Shown in pieces: positions 43,184 to 52,705 of a DNA stretch of 64,000 nt. The notes under the pieces are model-generated. The model did no database searches. It worked only from the letters and a program-made list of their open reading frames with translations, and was not told where the DNA came from. This stretch comes from Bryobacterales bacterium (GTDB lineage Bacteria; Acidobacteriota; Terriglobia; Bryobacterales; Bryobacteraceae). Where the stretch lies: assembly GCA_020846745.1 (NCBI GenBank), contig JADLDI010000032.1, positions 62,001-126,000 of the forward strand, written 5' to 3'. The position numbers and the translations under genes were made by a program. The stretch's first letter is position 1; each line of letters opens with the position of its first letter.

Positions 43184-44361
43184 GTCATTTCCACCATCGG
43201 GTAGATCTGCCGGCCACGGCGGATGACCGTGGTGACCAGGTTCATCCCAAAAGAATAGGGGATGTCGCGGTAATCGCCGCAACCCATAATCAGCAGGTCG
43301 GCCCGCTTGCCGGTTTCAATAGAGCCCACTTCGGCTTCCAATCCCATTGCCGCGGCGGCATTCACTGTCACGGCCGTCAGTGCCTCCGCGGCCGACATTC
43401 CCATTTGTGTGCAGGCTAAAGACAGGATCATCGGCAGGCTGCATGTCGGGCAATCCACGTGGTCGAATGCCGTTGCCAGCGCCACCGCTCCGCCCGCGTC
43501 GATCAGACTTCGGCCGGGCGGATAGGACCGGGTCGAGTAGCGGAAATTGACGCCTGGGGTCAATACCGCTACGCGCGCCCGTGCCGCCGCCCGCGGGTCG
43601 ACATCACTGCCCAATCCGCGAATGCTCAGGGCCCGCTCCGCCCTTTGCACGTTTGCCGATCCTTGCAGGCGTAGCTGGAATCCCTTCCCGAGCACCTCGT
43701 GCACAAACCTATCGAGCGGTTCGGAAGCGAACGCATCCGAAACGACTACGGCCCGCGCCAGGTGCCGGCTCGCGACGAGCGGCAGTACCTCGGCCGCGAC
43801 AAATGCGAGGTACTCCGCATCGCGGCCTTCGTACTCCGGCGGGCAGCCGCTGACGTAGTACGCCGGTTCCACGCCAAGCGGCCGCTCGGCAAGCGACCGG
43901 ATTACCCGCAATGCCTTCAGTTCCGTGCTGTCGTCCATGCCGTATCCGCATGAAGCTTCGAGCGTCGTTGTCCCGTTGCGGACAAACTGCCGCAACCGCT
44001 TGCGGCCCTCTAACTCCAGCCGTTGCGCGGAATAGGATCGCACCGCTTTCTGCGCGGCGAGATGCGGTTCGGTCGACTCGTCATAATCGCGGAGCGGACC
44101 ACACAGCAACCGGGCAAAGCAGTCCACAAAGCCAGGCATGAGGACATGGCCGGTTACATCGATGACTTCGGCGTCGTGCGACATCGCCAGACGCTCAACC
44201 CTTCGGCTCGGACCCACCTGCTCGATCACCCCGTCGACGATCAGCACCGCGCCATCGGGAATAACGGTAACTTCCGACATGGCGCGCCCGCGACGGGGTA
44301 CAGCCGGGCCTGACAGCGTTACCAGCTGGCGAGCCCCACGCAGCAGCGTGATTTGGGACAT
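43180..44361 (-). CDS. Imidazolonepropionase-like amidohydrolase lacking metal ligands
   Basis: The 393-residue protein aligns along its length with HutI: VLMPGFVD, NGTTTLEASCGYGMDDSTELKALRV, PPEY, SLACTQMGMSAAEALTAVTVNAAAAMG and IPYSFGMNLV. Yet every zinc-binding element is changed: the HTH after GFVD reads CFAR (81-84), the KIHADE site reads RLQGSA (231-236), the SADH site reads LGSDV, and the ATDFNPG aspartate is alanine (ATAFD, 296-300). As an enzyme opening the imidazolone ring it should be inactive. It may be a scaffold, a regulator, or a new metal-free activity. Coupling to ftcD ties it to histidine degradation. Confidence 0.85.
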   Translation of the reverse strand: MSQITLLRGARQLVTLSGPAVPRRGRAMSEVTVIPDGAVLIVDGVIEQVGPSRRVERLAMSHDAEVIDVTGHVLMPGFVDCFARLLCGPLRDYDESTEPHLAAQKAVRSYSAQRLELEGRKRLRQFVRNGTTTLEASCGYGMDDSTELKALRVIRSLAERPLGVEPAYYVSGCPPEYEGRDAEYLAFVAAEVLPLVASRHLARAVVVSDAFASEPLDRFVHEVLGKGFQLRLQGSANVQRAERALSIRGLGSDVDPRAAARARVAVLTPGVNFRYSTRSYPPGRSLIDAGGAVALATAFDHVDCPTCSLPMILSLACTQMGMSAAEALTAVTVNAAAAMGLEAEVGSIETGKRADLLIMGCGDYRDIPYSFGMNLVTTVIRRGRQIYPMVEMT

Positions 44362-44410
44362 CCCTTATCTGATAGTACCCGCTCGCTCTGTAATTTGGGC
44401 TACAGAGCGG

Positions 44411-45967
44411 CTACTCCTGAACAGTCGGATAGGCGATCCCCAATTGCTCCAGATAGGTGTTGTAGCGCGCCGGATCGTAGCGAAGCTTCTGTAGCTCCGG
44501 TTTCACCTTTTCCATCTTTTCCTTGTTCAAATAAACCGGCGCTTTCGTGTCGAGCGGAATCAGCGACTGCCACTTCGTATCCTTGGTCAGTGCGGCGAAC
44601 TCTTCCTTCGCCTTCGCGATCAGTTCGGGCTTCGTCAGCAGATCCAGAACGGTCATCGCATGCGCCTTGGCGCCTACGGTCGCTCCCTTGTGGGCAATGG
44701 GCGTAGCCATCGCGATCCCGCTCGACCAGTGATGCCCGATCATACCCGGTATGTTGCCCGGATACCGCAGCACCACCGTGGGAACGTTCCACGACACTTC
44801 CGCGATATCGTCCGATCCACCGCCTGAACCGGGCTTGCCGCTCGCCTCCACCAGCTTCGCAACTTCTTTCGGCAACCCCTTCACTTCGCTGCCCATCATC
44901 TTCTGAGCGGCCTCAGCCATCTTCACGTCCGCGGCGCTCCATTGCGGCATGCCGACCTTCTGGATGTTCGCGTACAGCGTTTCGGCGAGCGTCTTATTGA
45001 ACGCGCCGGGCCACGCCGCGCCCAGCACGCGTTCGGTCATCGTCGTGTCCGTCATCATCGCCGCCGCCTTCGCAATGCGCGTCCCGATCTCGTGCATTTC
45101 GTTGATCCGCTTGAACTCCCACTCGCGGAAGAAGTACCAGACGGTGGCCTCCGGCGGCACGACATTGGGCTGATCGCCGCCATGCACGATCACATAGTGC
45201 GACCGCTGCTCCGGCCGGAGATGCTCACGGCGGTAGTTCCAGCCCACGTTCATCAGTTCGACCGCGTCCAGGGCCGACCGGCCCATCCACGGCGAGCCCG
45301 CTCCATGCGCGCTCCGTCCATGGAACGAATACTGTGTCGAGACTAACCCCGACCCGTTGGGGAACCCGTGCGATGTCGTGAACTCAGTGGCGATGTGCGA
45401 CGACAGCATGATGTCGAGGTCCTTGAACAACCCCGCGTTCACCATGTAGGTGCGGGAACCCAGCAGTTCCTCAGCCACGCCCGGGTACACGCGAATGGTC
45501 CCGCCGAGTTTGTTTTTCTGCATCAGCGCCTTCACCACCAGCGCCGCCGTCACGTTTACGGCCTGCCCCGCGTTGTGCCCTTCGCCATGCCCCGGACCAT
45601 TCGCAATCAGCGGCGAGTGGTACGCCACGCCCGGCTTCTGCGACGTTTCCGGCAGCCCATCGATATCCGCCATCAGCCCGATGACCGGCTTGCCCGATCC
45701 CCACTCGGCCACCCACGCTGTCGGCATGCCCGCCACGCCACGGGTGATCCGGAAGCCGTCCTTTTCGAGCAGCCCGGTTACGTATGCCGAAGTCTCATAC
45801 TCCTGATATCCCAATTCGGAAAACGAAAAGATCGAATCGACCATTACCTGGGTGAACTTCGCCCGCGCCTCCACCATTTCCTGTGCGGCCTGCTTGAGCA
45901 CCGTCACATCCGGACCCTGTGCCGCCAGGGGCAACGCGAACGCAAACGCGACTAACTTTCGGAGCAT
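44411..45967 (-). CDS. Exported M20 family amidohydrolase/peptidase (AbgB-like)
   Basis: The 518-residue protein has a short signal peptide (LRKLVAFAFALPLAAQG) and an M20 zinc-peptidase body: ELGYQEYETSAYV, ADIDGLPETSQ in place of the usual GEMDALP, GHGEGHNAG as metal site (about residue 130), VYPGVAEELLGSRTYMV with the catalytic Glu pair, and FHGRSAHGAGSPWMGRSALDAVEL for the dimerisation domain. The C-terminal 60 residues are an extra helical tail. AbgB-like enzymes cleave p-aminobenzoyl-glutamate or N-acyl amino acids. Substrate here unknown. Confidence 0.82.
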   Translation of the reverse strand: MLRKLVAFAFALPLAAQGPDVTVLKQAAQEMVEARAKFTQVMVDSIFSFSELGYQEYETSAYVTGLLEKDGFRITRGVAGMPTAWVAEWGSGKPVIGLMADIDGLPETSQKPGVAYHSPLIANGPGHGEGHNAGQAVNVTAALVVKALMQKNKLGGTIRVYPGVAEELLGSRTYMVNAGLFKDLDIMLSSHIATEFTTSHGFPNGSGLVSTQYSFHGRSAHGAGSPWMGRSALDAVELMNVGWNYRREHLRPEQRSHYVIVHGGDQPNVVPPEATVWYFFREWEFKRINEMHEIGTRIAKAAAMMTDTTMTERVLGAAWPGAFNKTLAETLYANIQKVGMPQWSAADVKMAEAAQKMMGSEVKGLPKEVAKLVEASGKPGSGGGSDDIAEVSWNVPTVVLRYPGNIPGMIGHHWSSGIAMATPIAHKGATVGAKAHAMTVLDLLTKPELIAKAKEEFAALTKDTKWQSLIPLDTKAPVYLNKEKMEKVKPELQKLRYDPARYNTYLEQLGIAYPTVQE

Positions 45968-45971
45968 TCCT

Positions 45972-48104
45972 TCATCCTACAGAAAGCATGCACTCGACAA
46001 CCAGATAGCGGCGCACTCCGGTAGGGTCAATCGTCGCTTGTTTTGCCACGCGAGGCTCAGCCAGGTCGGGGCTGTACAGGGTCGCGCTTTGCAGCCCCGC
46101 AGCGTTCAACGTCAGCGGCGCGGTTAGTTCCGTAAACCGGATCTTCTCGATCACGCGCTCCTGTGTGAACTGATTCTGCAACGTCGCATGGAAGACGGGT
46201 TCTACCTGCCCGGGAATCGCGTGGATCAGCAGCCGCTTCCCATCGCGATACTGGCGGACGCGCCAAGTATCGGGCAAGCCCTTGAGCACGGGAACGCTGC
46301 CTCCCCGCGCCATGTCGATGCATTGCGCGGCGACGTTTTTGTTGCTGATCCGGTGGGGGAGCCAGTGCACCCTACCCCGTCCGACCGGTGCGCCGAACCA
46401 GCCGCCCACTTCCGGAGTCTCTTTGAGCCGGCAGCGCGCGACTTCCGGGTTCTTCCCCAAATTGCTGTCGGGCGGGTACGTGCCGCGGCGTTCCGGCTCG
46501 GTCAAGTCCACCTTGGCGCCGAACTCCTCCAGCCAGGGTTTCATCGGACGGGCCCGCTCGTCATAATGCCCGGTCGGACCGGTTGCGATCACAATCCCGC
46601 CGGCCAACAGGAATTGCCGCAACTGGTCGCGTTCCGCTTTCGACAGGCACGTGACACTCGAAAGGAGCAGACGCTTGATCTTTCCGCCTGCCGCCGGAAT
46701 CGCCGTCACGACCTCATACGACACGCCCGCGTGCAACAGTTCCAGGCAGCTTGCATAGTAATCGGCGACGTAATCTTCGAGGCACTGGCCGTAGTAGTCG
46801 CGTGTGGAACGCGAGAACAACACGGCCACATCGGTATCCACTTCGCCCTGGAACAGGTGCGGATGAGCTTTCTCCCAGCGGTACCCTTCCGCCATGATTT
46901 CGGAATCGTCCGGCAATGCGTCCAGTTGCGCCTGCGGAGCATTCAGCCTTCCTTTGAGCGTGCTGAACCAGCTATCCGCCCCCAAAAACTTGTTTACCGC
47001 CCAAACGAAAAACCCCGTATCGGGAAAGAATCCATAGCCGAGCCCGAGGCACGGCACTTTGTGATCCTGTGCGATGCCCAGGTGCAGCATCTGGCTCGGG
47101 ATGCGGTTATCCCACCGGCCCGACATCGCCGGTGTCGACCCCGCCATCTCGAGCAGCACGATGTTGCAACTGCCGATGAAGTCCTGGTAGCTCATGCCGT
47201 ACGCCGGCATCGCCCATCCTTCGCTGCTCGAGCAGCAGCTCAACAGTGGAAACGCCGCCGGCAGCGCGTCTTTTACAACCTTCAGAAAGTCGCCGCTACT
47301 GCGATACCGCAGGGCGATCCAGTCCTTAAACGCTTCGTTGTTCCGGTTGCCCCAGAACGTTGTATCGTCAACGGCCGGGAGCCGCCGCCCGTACTCCTTC
47401 TCAAACCGGCCCGTGCAGTGCTTACAGGCACACGCCCGCCAGTCGGCATAGAAGATCCCGTCATCGCTCATCAGCCCGTCCACTCCGGTCTCTGCCACCA
47501 GCCGTTTCACGTAGTGCGAATACGCTTCCCGGAACGCCGGGTTATTCATGCAGAACTGCTGCGCGTTATACGCCGGCAGATACACCGGCCCACCCGTCAC
47601 CACATCGATCATTCGCCAGTCATTCAGATACGACCCGTTCACCTGCCACTTCGCCGCCTCCTCCATCGACGGGTAGAACGGAACGTGATGCCGGTTACGC
47701 CGGGCGATATTCAGTGCCTCTTCCCGATTACGAACCCGGTGCACCACGCACGACGAGTGGTGATCGATCAGCATGATGCCCCGCTGGTGCAATTCGTCCG
47801 CAATAAACCTGAGCATCTCGTGCACACGGTCGAACACCGGCAGAAAGTCCCACCGCAAGTGGAACCCAAATATAAGGCACGCGTTCACGCCGCCGGCAGC
47901 ACACCGGTCCGCCCGCCGCCGCACCTTATCCATCAACTGCTCGCTAGGCCAAAACAGATCCTCGGGCGTAAGCCACCAACTAACGGCGCGATACCGTCCA
48001 TCGACGCGCATCTCTTTACCCCGAAGGGGCACTGGCCCCACGGCTGTTGCCGCGGCCCCCACCAGGACAGCCCGCCGTGAAATCGGGAGTATCGAATCTG
48101 TCAT
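45972..48104 (-). CDS. Exported glycoside-hydrolase-like protein with trimerisation-type domain
   Basis: The 710-residue protein starts with a Tat-like signal (ISRRAVLVGAAATAVG). Residues about 40-400 look like a TIM barrel of the GH42/alpha-L-fucosidase-like class: CAAGGVNACLIFGFHLRWDF, ETGVDGLMSDDGIFYADW with a DDG acid motif, and CACKHCTGRF. Residues about 430-600 resemble the beta-galactosidase trimerisation (glutamine-amidotransferase-like) domain: LLSSVTCLSKAERDQLRQFL then GGIVIATG. The end is beta-rich. It likely acts on oligosaccharides in the periplasm. The start ATG at 48104 fits the signal. Family assignment is by overall pattern, so moderate. Confidence 0.68.
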   Translation of the reverse strand: MTDSILPISRRAVLVGAAATAVGPVPLRGKEMRVDGRYRAVSWWLTPEDLFWPSEQLMDKVRRRADRCAAGGVNACLIFGFHLRWDFLPVFDRVHEMLRFIADELHQRGIMLIDHHSSCVVHRVRNREEALNIARRNRHHVPFYPSMEEAAKWQVNGSYLNDWRMIDVVTGGPVYLPAYNAQQFCMNNPAFREAYSHYVKRLVAETGVDGLMSDDGIFYADWRACACKHCTGRFEKEYGRRLPAVDDTTFWGNRNNEAFKDWIALRYRSSGDFLKVVKDALPAAFPLLSCCSSSEGWAMPAYGMSYQDFIGSCNIVLLEMAGSTPAMSGRWDNRIPSQMLHLGIAQDHKVPCLGLGYGFFPDTGFFVWAVNKFLGADSWFSTLKGRLNAPQAQLDALPDDSEIMAEGYRWEKAHPHLFQGEVDTDVAVLFSRSTRDYYGQCLEDYVADYYASCLELLHAGVSYEVVTAIPAAGGKIKRLLLSSVTCLSKAERDQLRQFLLAGGIVIATGPTGHYDERARPMKPWLEEFGAKVDLTEPERRGTYPPDSNLGKNPEVARCRLKETPEVGGWFGAPVGRGRVHWLPHRISNKNVAAQCIDMARGGSVPVLKGLPDTWRVRQYRDGKRLLIHAIPGQVEPVFHATLQNQFTQERVIEKIRFTELTAPLTLNAAGLQSATLYSPDLAEPRVAKQATIDPTGVRRYLVVECMLSVG

Positions 48105-48175
48105 TCCATTGTTATTATAAGAACCCGTTTGGGTAACCCTTTCTTTACAGCGCGGTGCTCGTCGGGTGTTCCAAC

Positions 48176-49429
48176 CTATTCCCAACGCAACGCCGTGGCC
48201 GGGTCCATTCGGGAGGCTCTTATAGCGGGCGCCATTCCGGAAAGCAGACCGACGAGGAAGAGAGCTACCGTCGACATCGCCAGGGTTAGGGGCGAGATTT
48301 GTAACACCAGATCGCCGCGGCCGGAGTCGTCTTGGAAGAGGGCTCCAAGCATGGGGAGGGAGCCAATCCACCAAGCCAGTAAGTACGAAAGCGCGATGCC
48401 GATCAGGCCGCCGAATGCCGTGATGGCCAGAGCTTCGGCCATAAACTGCGTGAGCACCCAGCGGCGCTTTGCCCCGAGGGCCAGGCGGAGTCCGATTTCG
48501 CGGGTGCGCTCCTGGACGGCGACCAGCATGATGTTCATCAGGCCGACGCCGCCGATGCCGAGGGTCAATAGGCCGATGAAGTAGAGCAGGGTTTGGAGAC
48601 CGATGGTGATGCCGTCGATGATGGGGCGGAACTGCTCGCGGCCGAAGAGGTTCAGCGCGCGGGGGTCTTTGGGAGAGAAGCGCTGGCGTTTGGCGACCGC
48701 GTTTTTGAATTGTTGGATGGCGCGTTGCTCGAATTCGGGATTAATCGGCGAGAAGACGATCACCGGCACGTAGCGCGTGTTCCAGATCTGGGCGGCGGCG
48801 GTGAAGGGGATGAAGATGCTGCGGTCGTCGGGGGAGAAGTAGTTGGAGAGTTGCATCTTGGGGTCCATAGTGCCGATGACGGTGAAACGGACACCGGCGA
48901 TGCGGACGGTTTCACCGGTGGCGGACCGGTTGCCGAACATCTGCTTCTTGACATAAGACCCGAAGACGACGACACGGCGGGCCTGCTGAATGTCGTCATC
49001 GTTGAGCCAGCGGCCTTCGGATGCGACTTCGTTACGGATCTCGCCAAATTGCGGGTAGACGCCGCGGACGGCCATGTTGGCGAGTTGGGTGTTGTATTCG
49101 ACGGGCTGGCGGGACATGGCTTCAAGCGAGGCGTGCTTGATGTAGTTGCCTTCGGCGAGGGCGGCTTCGAGGTCCTCCTTTTCAAGTTGAATGCGGCGGC
49201 CGGCGCGTTCGCCTCCGGCTTGTTCCGAGGTCTGGCCGCCGCGAGCGATGACAGCGGTTTTGCCGAACGCATCGAACCCACGGACGAGCACGCCGCGGAA
49301 GCCGTCGCCGTAGGCCATCAGCAGGGTGACCGAGGCGATGCCCCATACAATGCCGAGCATGGTGAGGGCGCTACGGACGGGGTTGCGACGCAGCGCGTCC
49401 CAGGCTTGGAGGAGGATCTCGAAGAGCAT
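48176..49429 (-). CDS. MacB-type ABC transporter permease
   Basis: A 417-residue FtsX/MacB-like permease: N-terminal helix (LRRNPVRSALTMLGIVWGIASVTLLMA), a periplasmic MacB_PCD domain (about residues 45-255), then three C-terminal helices with GIGGVGLMNIMLVAVQERTREIGLRLALGA, the FtsX signature. The end PAIRASRMDPATALRWE is typical. It forms an operon with a second permease and a MacA-like protein upstream (49437-51886). No ATPase domain is fused or adjacent. Such pairs usually work in tripartite efflux or in mechanotransmission across the envelope. Confidence 0.88.
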   Translation of the reverse strand: MLFEILLQAWDALRRNPVRSALTMLGIVWGIASVTLLMAYGDGFRGVLVRGFDAFGKTAVIARGGQTSEQAGGERAGRRIQLEKEDLEAALAEGNYIKHASLEAMSRQPVEYNTQLANMAVRGVYPQFGEIRNEVASEGRWLNDDDIQQARRVVVFGSYVKKQMFGNRSATGETVRIAGVRFTVIGTMDPKMQLSNYFSPDDRSIFIPFTAAAQIWNTRYVPVIVFSPINPEFEQRAIQQFKNAVAKRQRFSPKDPRALNLFGREQFRPIIDGITIGLQTLLYFIGLLTLGIGGVGLMNIMLVAVQERTREIGLRLALGAKRRWVLTQFMAEALAITAFGGLIGIALSYLLAWWIGSLPMLGALFQDDSGRGDLVLQISPLTLAMSTVALFLVGLLSGMAPAIRASRMDPATALRWE

Positions 49430-49436
49430 GGCGTTT

Positions 49437-50693
49437 CTACGACCCCGCTTCGTAACGAAGGGCTTCAATCGGATCGACTGCAGCGGCCCGGCCGGCGGGA
49501 TACAGTGCGGCGAGCGCGGCGATCACACCGAGGAGGGCTAACGACAGGAATGCCAGTTCCCAAGTGGGGATGAGGCCCGCGAAGAACGCCGGCATGGGGA
49601 AGCTGTTGACCAGGGAGCAGACGCCATAGGCGAGCAGCAAGCCCAACGAACCGCTGATGGCGACGATGATCACGGTTTCCACAAAGAACTGCGCGAGTAC
49701 GGAATGCGCAGTCGCGCCGACGGCCTTGCGGATCCCGATTTCGCGGGTGCGCTCGCGGACAGCGACCATCATGACGTTCATCACGCCGAGTCCGCCGAGG
49801 AAGAGCGTGACGATGCCGACCGCGCCGAGGAAGTATTTCATCCCATCGGTCATCTGGCGGAAGGCCGCGGCTTCCTTAAGCGTGTCCCACATGGGGATGG
49901 CTTCCTTGTCATTGGGGTCGAAGCCGTGGATACGGGCGAGGGCGCGGCGGACCTGAAAGACGCAGGCGTCGTGATCGGCGACGGAGCGCGGCACAACGAG
50001 GATCTGGTCGATGGAGTGTGGCGGCGCGGGCGGCGGTTCCGGATTGTCGCGAACGTTGGCGGCGAGCGGTACGAACACCTTATTGATGTCGCGGCCGTCG
50101 TAGTCGGAGTTCTGATCCTTGTGTTCCATAACGCCGATGACGCGGTAGGGGAAGCCGTTGATCGTGATGGTTTCGCCGATGGCCTTGCGGTCTGCGAAGA
50201 GTTGCTTCTTCACGTCCGATCCGAGGAATGCGACACGTTCGCCCGCTTGCGCTTCCTGCCAGTTGTAGAAGCGGCCTTCGGCAATGCCGAGCGAGCGGAC
50301 ATCGTGGAAGGGCGGGTGCGAAGCGGTGACGAGTAAAGAGGCGGAGTTGTAGGCGCTGCGCACGTTGCCGGAACGGCCAAGTTCCGGAAGGATCAGCGAG
50401 CAGGCGGTGGCTTCGCGTTCGATCTCCGCATAATCGGTATCGCGCCAGAAGACGCGGCGTCCGGCACGCAGACCACCGGCCTGGAGCGAGGTGCGCCCGG
50501 CGAAGACGATGATGATGTCTTTGCCGAGGGTGTCGGCCTGTTTCTTCTGGCCGACGCGGAGGCCTTCGCCGGCGGCGACCATGAGTGTGATGGAGAGGAT
50601 GCCCCAAGCGATACCGAACATTGTGAGCGCCGACCGTAGTTTGTGCGCCCACAGCGTACGGAGTACGTCGCGCAGCAGGTCGCGGAAGCTCAT
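49437..50693 (-). CDS. MacB-type ABC transporter permease
   Basis: Paralogue of the next downstream permease, 418 residues. It shows the same order: LRSALTMFGIAWGILSITLMVA, a periplasmic domain with FLGSDVKKQLFADRKAIGETI, then FLGGLGVMNVMMVAVRERTREIGIRKAVGATAHSV and the end YPAGRAAAVDPIEALRYE. It overlaps the fusion-protein gene at 50690 by four bases and lies seven bases before the second permease. Two different permeases suggest a heterodimer. The ATPase must come from elsewhere in the genome. Confidence 0.88.
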   Translation of the reverse strand: MSFRDLLRDVLRTLWAHKLRSALTMFGIAWGILSITLMVAAGEGLRVGQKKQADTLGKDIIIVFAGRTSLQAGGLRAGRRVFWRDTDYAEIEREATACSLILPELGRSGNVRSAYNSASLLVTASHPPFHDVRSLGIAEGRFYNWQEAQAGERVAFLGSDVKKQLFADRKAIGETITINGFPYRVIGVMEHKDQNSDYDGRDINKVFVPLAANVRDNPEPPPAPPHSIDQILVVPRSVADHDACVFQVRRALARIHGFDPNDKEAIPMWDTLKEAAAFRQMTDGMKYFLGAVGIVTLFLGGLGVMNVMMVAVRERTREIGIRKAVGATAHSVLAQFFVETVIIVAISGSLGLLLAYGVCSLVNSFPMPAFFAGLIPTWELAFLSLALLGVIAALAALYPAGRAAAVDPIEALRYEAGS

Positions 50694-51886
50694 TGGAGGA
50701 TGACCTTGTCGCCGGCGCGCAAGCCTTCGAGAATTTCGGCGCGGACGCCGTTGGTTACGCCGACTTTGACGGCGACGCGGCGCTTGCCGGATTCGGCGGT
50801 GGGGTCCGGCACTTCGACAGCCGCCTTACGATCCTTCTCATAGAGAACGGCGGCTTCGGGCACGAGCAGGGAGTTGGGACGCACCTCTTCGACGATTTCG
50901 GCGTTGGCGCTCATCATGGCGCGGAGCACGCCGCCGGGGTTCTTGATGGAAACGCGGACCTCGAAGGTGGTGACGTTATCCTTCTCGACCCCGAGCGGCG
51001 AGATCTTCGTGACGGCGCCTTCGAATTTCTTGTCCTTGAACGACTCGACGGTGATGCGGGCGGGCTGGCGGAGGCGGACGCGGCCGATGTCGGCCTGGTC
51101 GACTTTGCCGAGGACGTAGACGTCGGAGACGTCACCGAGGGTCATGACGAGGGTCGCCTGGGAGCCGAGGACGAGGATCGAAGAGACGGCGTCGCCGACT
51201 TCGATGTCGCGAGAGAGGACGAGGCCGTCCATGGGGCTGACGATGGTGGCGTTGCGCAGGTCCTCTTCGGCACGGTCGAGCGCGGCTTGGGCTTGAGCAA
51301 CTTGAGCTTTGGCGCGGGCGATCTCGGCCTTGGAAACGGTCACGTTACGTTGGGCGACGAGTTGCTTGTTAGCGGCGAGTTCGTAGAGGCGCTCGGCCTC
51401 TTCCTGCGCATTGCGGGCGAGCAGGCCTTGCTCGTGCATGCGGCGGGAGCGGTCGACATTCGATTTTAGGAACGGAAGGTCCGGACCTTGGGCTTCGGCC
51501 TTGTTGCGCTCGAAGGCGGCGGTGGCGGACTCGTGCATCGCCATGGCGGCCTGGAGGCTCGCTTTGGCTTCGCGCACGCGCGCCTGGAGTTCTTCCTTAT
51601 CGAGTTCGGCGAGCACTTGGCCCTGTTTGACGTACTCGCCGTAGTCGACGAGGATGCGCTGGACAATGCCGGAGGCTTTCGACTTCACTTCAACTTTGGA
51701 GCGGGGCTCGATCTTGCCGGTCGCGACGACGCTGCGGGCGATTTCGCCGCGCTCGACGGTCGCGAGTTTGGCGGCGTCGATGGTCTTCACGGGCTGGAGC
51801 TTCGCGCGGATCACAAAGCCGGCGCCCGCCAGCAGCGGCAATAGTACAGCAGGCCACAACCAGATGCGGCGCTTTCTTTTCTGCAT
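50690..51886 (-). CDS. MacA/HlyD-type periplasmic membrane fusion protein
   Basis: The 398-residue protein has an N-terminal membrane anchor (IWLWPAVLLPLLAGAGFVI), a barrel-sandwich half (GEIARSVVATGKIEPRSKVEVKSKASG), a long alpha-hairpin (about residues 95-215; VREAKASLQAAMAMHESATAAFE and KAEIARAKAQVAQAQAALDRAEEDL), then the lipoyl second half (VSPMDGLVLSRDIEVGDAV) and beta-barrel domains. It links an inner-membrane permease to an outer-membrane channel. It is first in the operon and overlaps the permease start by four bases. No TolC gene is in the window. Confidence 0.9.
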   Translation of the reverse strand: MQKRKRRIWLWPAVLLPLLAGAGFVIRAKLQPVKTIDAAKLATVERGEIARSVVATGKIEPRSKVEVKSKASGIVQRILVDYGEYVKQGQVLAELDKEELQARVREAKASLQAAMAMHESATAAFERNKAEAQGPDLPFLKSNVDRSRRMHEQGLLARNAQEEAERLYELAANKQLVAQRNVTVSKAEIARAKAQVAQAQAALDRAEEDLRNATIVSPMDGLVLSRDIEVGDAVSSILVLGSQATLVMTLGDVSDVYVLGKVDQADIGRVRLRQPARITVESFKDKKFEGAVTKISPLGVEKDNVTTFEVRVSIKNPGGVLRAMMSANAEIVEEVRPNSLLVPEAAVLYEKDRKAAVEVPDPTAESGKRRVAVKVGVTNGVRAEILEGLRAGDKVILQ

Positions 51887-51963
51887 ATGTCGTAAAGAAG
51901 CTACGCAGATTGGACGGGGGGAGTTCCGTGAAGTTAGATATTGAGGAGGTGTTTGGGCCTAAC

Positions 51964-52650
51964 TTATGCGGCAAACGTCTGGCGAGGCTTTGGGCCGGGG
52001 CGGGCAGGCCGGAGGCGGCGCTGCGATTCCTGCTCGAGTTGGGCGATCCAGTCGTCGGCACCGATCGGGAGGCCGCTGCGGAGGGCCTTTTCGAGGCGCT
52101 TCTGCTCTTCGCGCGGGGTTTCCCGGAGGAATTCGCGGTAACGGCGCGGGTCGTTCGAGAACCGGCGCCGCCAGTTGGCCATCATGAGGACGAGGAAGGG
52201 GTCGGGTTGGCCGGTGAGGTGCGCGCGGGCGGAGGAGAATTCGAAGTCGGCGGGGTCTTTGACGATACCTGCGGCCTGCGGGTTGAGGTCGATGTAGCGC
52301 ATGGCGGCGAAGTAGTGCGCGGAATCGAGCAGACAGGAGTGGAAGCGCGACTGGAAGAGGTGCCCGGAGCGGTGGCGGACCTTGTTGAAGTACTGCGCCC
52401 ACCAGGTGTGGACGCGGAGGAAGAGGCGGGCGAGGCCGTCCAGTGTCGTGGGAACCAGCAGGAAGTGCACGTGGTTGTCAAGTATGCAATACCCGTGGAC
52501 TTCCACCTTTTCCTGTTCGGCGACTAAGGCGAATCGTTCGAGGTACTTACGCTTATCGAAACCGTGGCGGAAGATCGGGGTGCGATTGACGCCGCGGGCG
52601 GTCGCGTGGACGGGTTCGTGGATGCGGAAGTATCGCTTCTGGCGAGCCAT
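51964..52650 (-). CDS. REP-associated tyrosine transposase (RAYT, Y1_Tnp family)
   Basis: A 228-residue HUH-superfamily single-strand nuclease. After YFRIHEPVHATARGVNRTPIF comes the HUH motif in CILDNHVHFLLVP (about residues 60-72). HSGHLFQSRFHS-type sequence follows (RSGHLFQSRF), and the catalytic tyrosine is in MRYIDLNPQAAGIV (about residue 128). RAYTs cut at palindromic REP elements near their gene. Two palindromes lie upstream (52706-52761). The C-terminal 80 residues are charged and Arg/Pro-rich. The ATG at 52650 is natural for the family although the frame is open upstream. Confidence 0.88.
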   Translation of the reverse strand: MARQKRYFRIHEPVHATARGVNRTPIFRHGFDKRKYLERFALVAEQEKVEVHGYCILDNHVHFLLVPTTLDGLARLFLRVHTWWAQYFNKVRHRSGHLFQSRFHSCLLDSAHYFAAMRYIDLNPQAAGIVKDPADFEFSSARAHLTGQPDPFLVLMMANWRRRFSNDPRRYREFLRETPREEQKRLEKALRSGLPIGADDWIAQLEQESQRRLRPARPGPKPRQTFAA

Positions 52651-52705
52651 TACATAAAAGAAGGTGGGGTGGTGCGGCAGAATATCTCTCCCAATGTGGG
52701 CCTGT

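Noticed and set aside
46188..48080. 630-codon open frame antisense to the glycoside-hydrolase-like gene
   Set aside because: Composition is Arg/Pro/His-rich without recognisable domains, and the sense strand has a Tat signal and family motifs.
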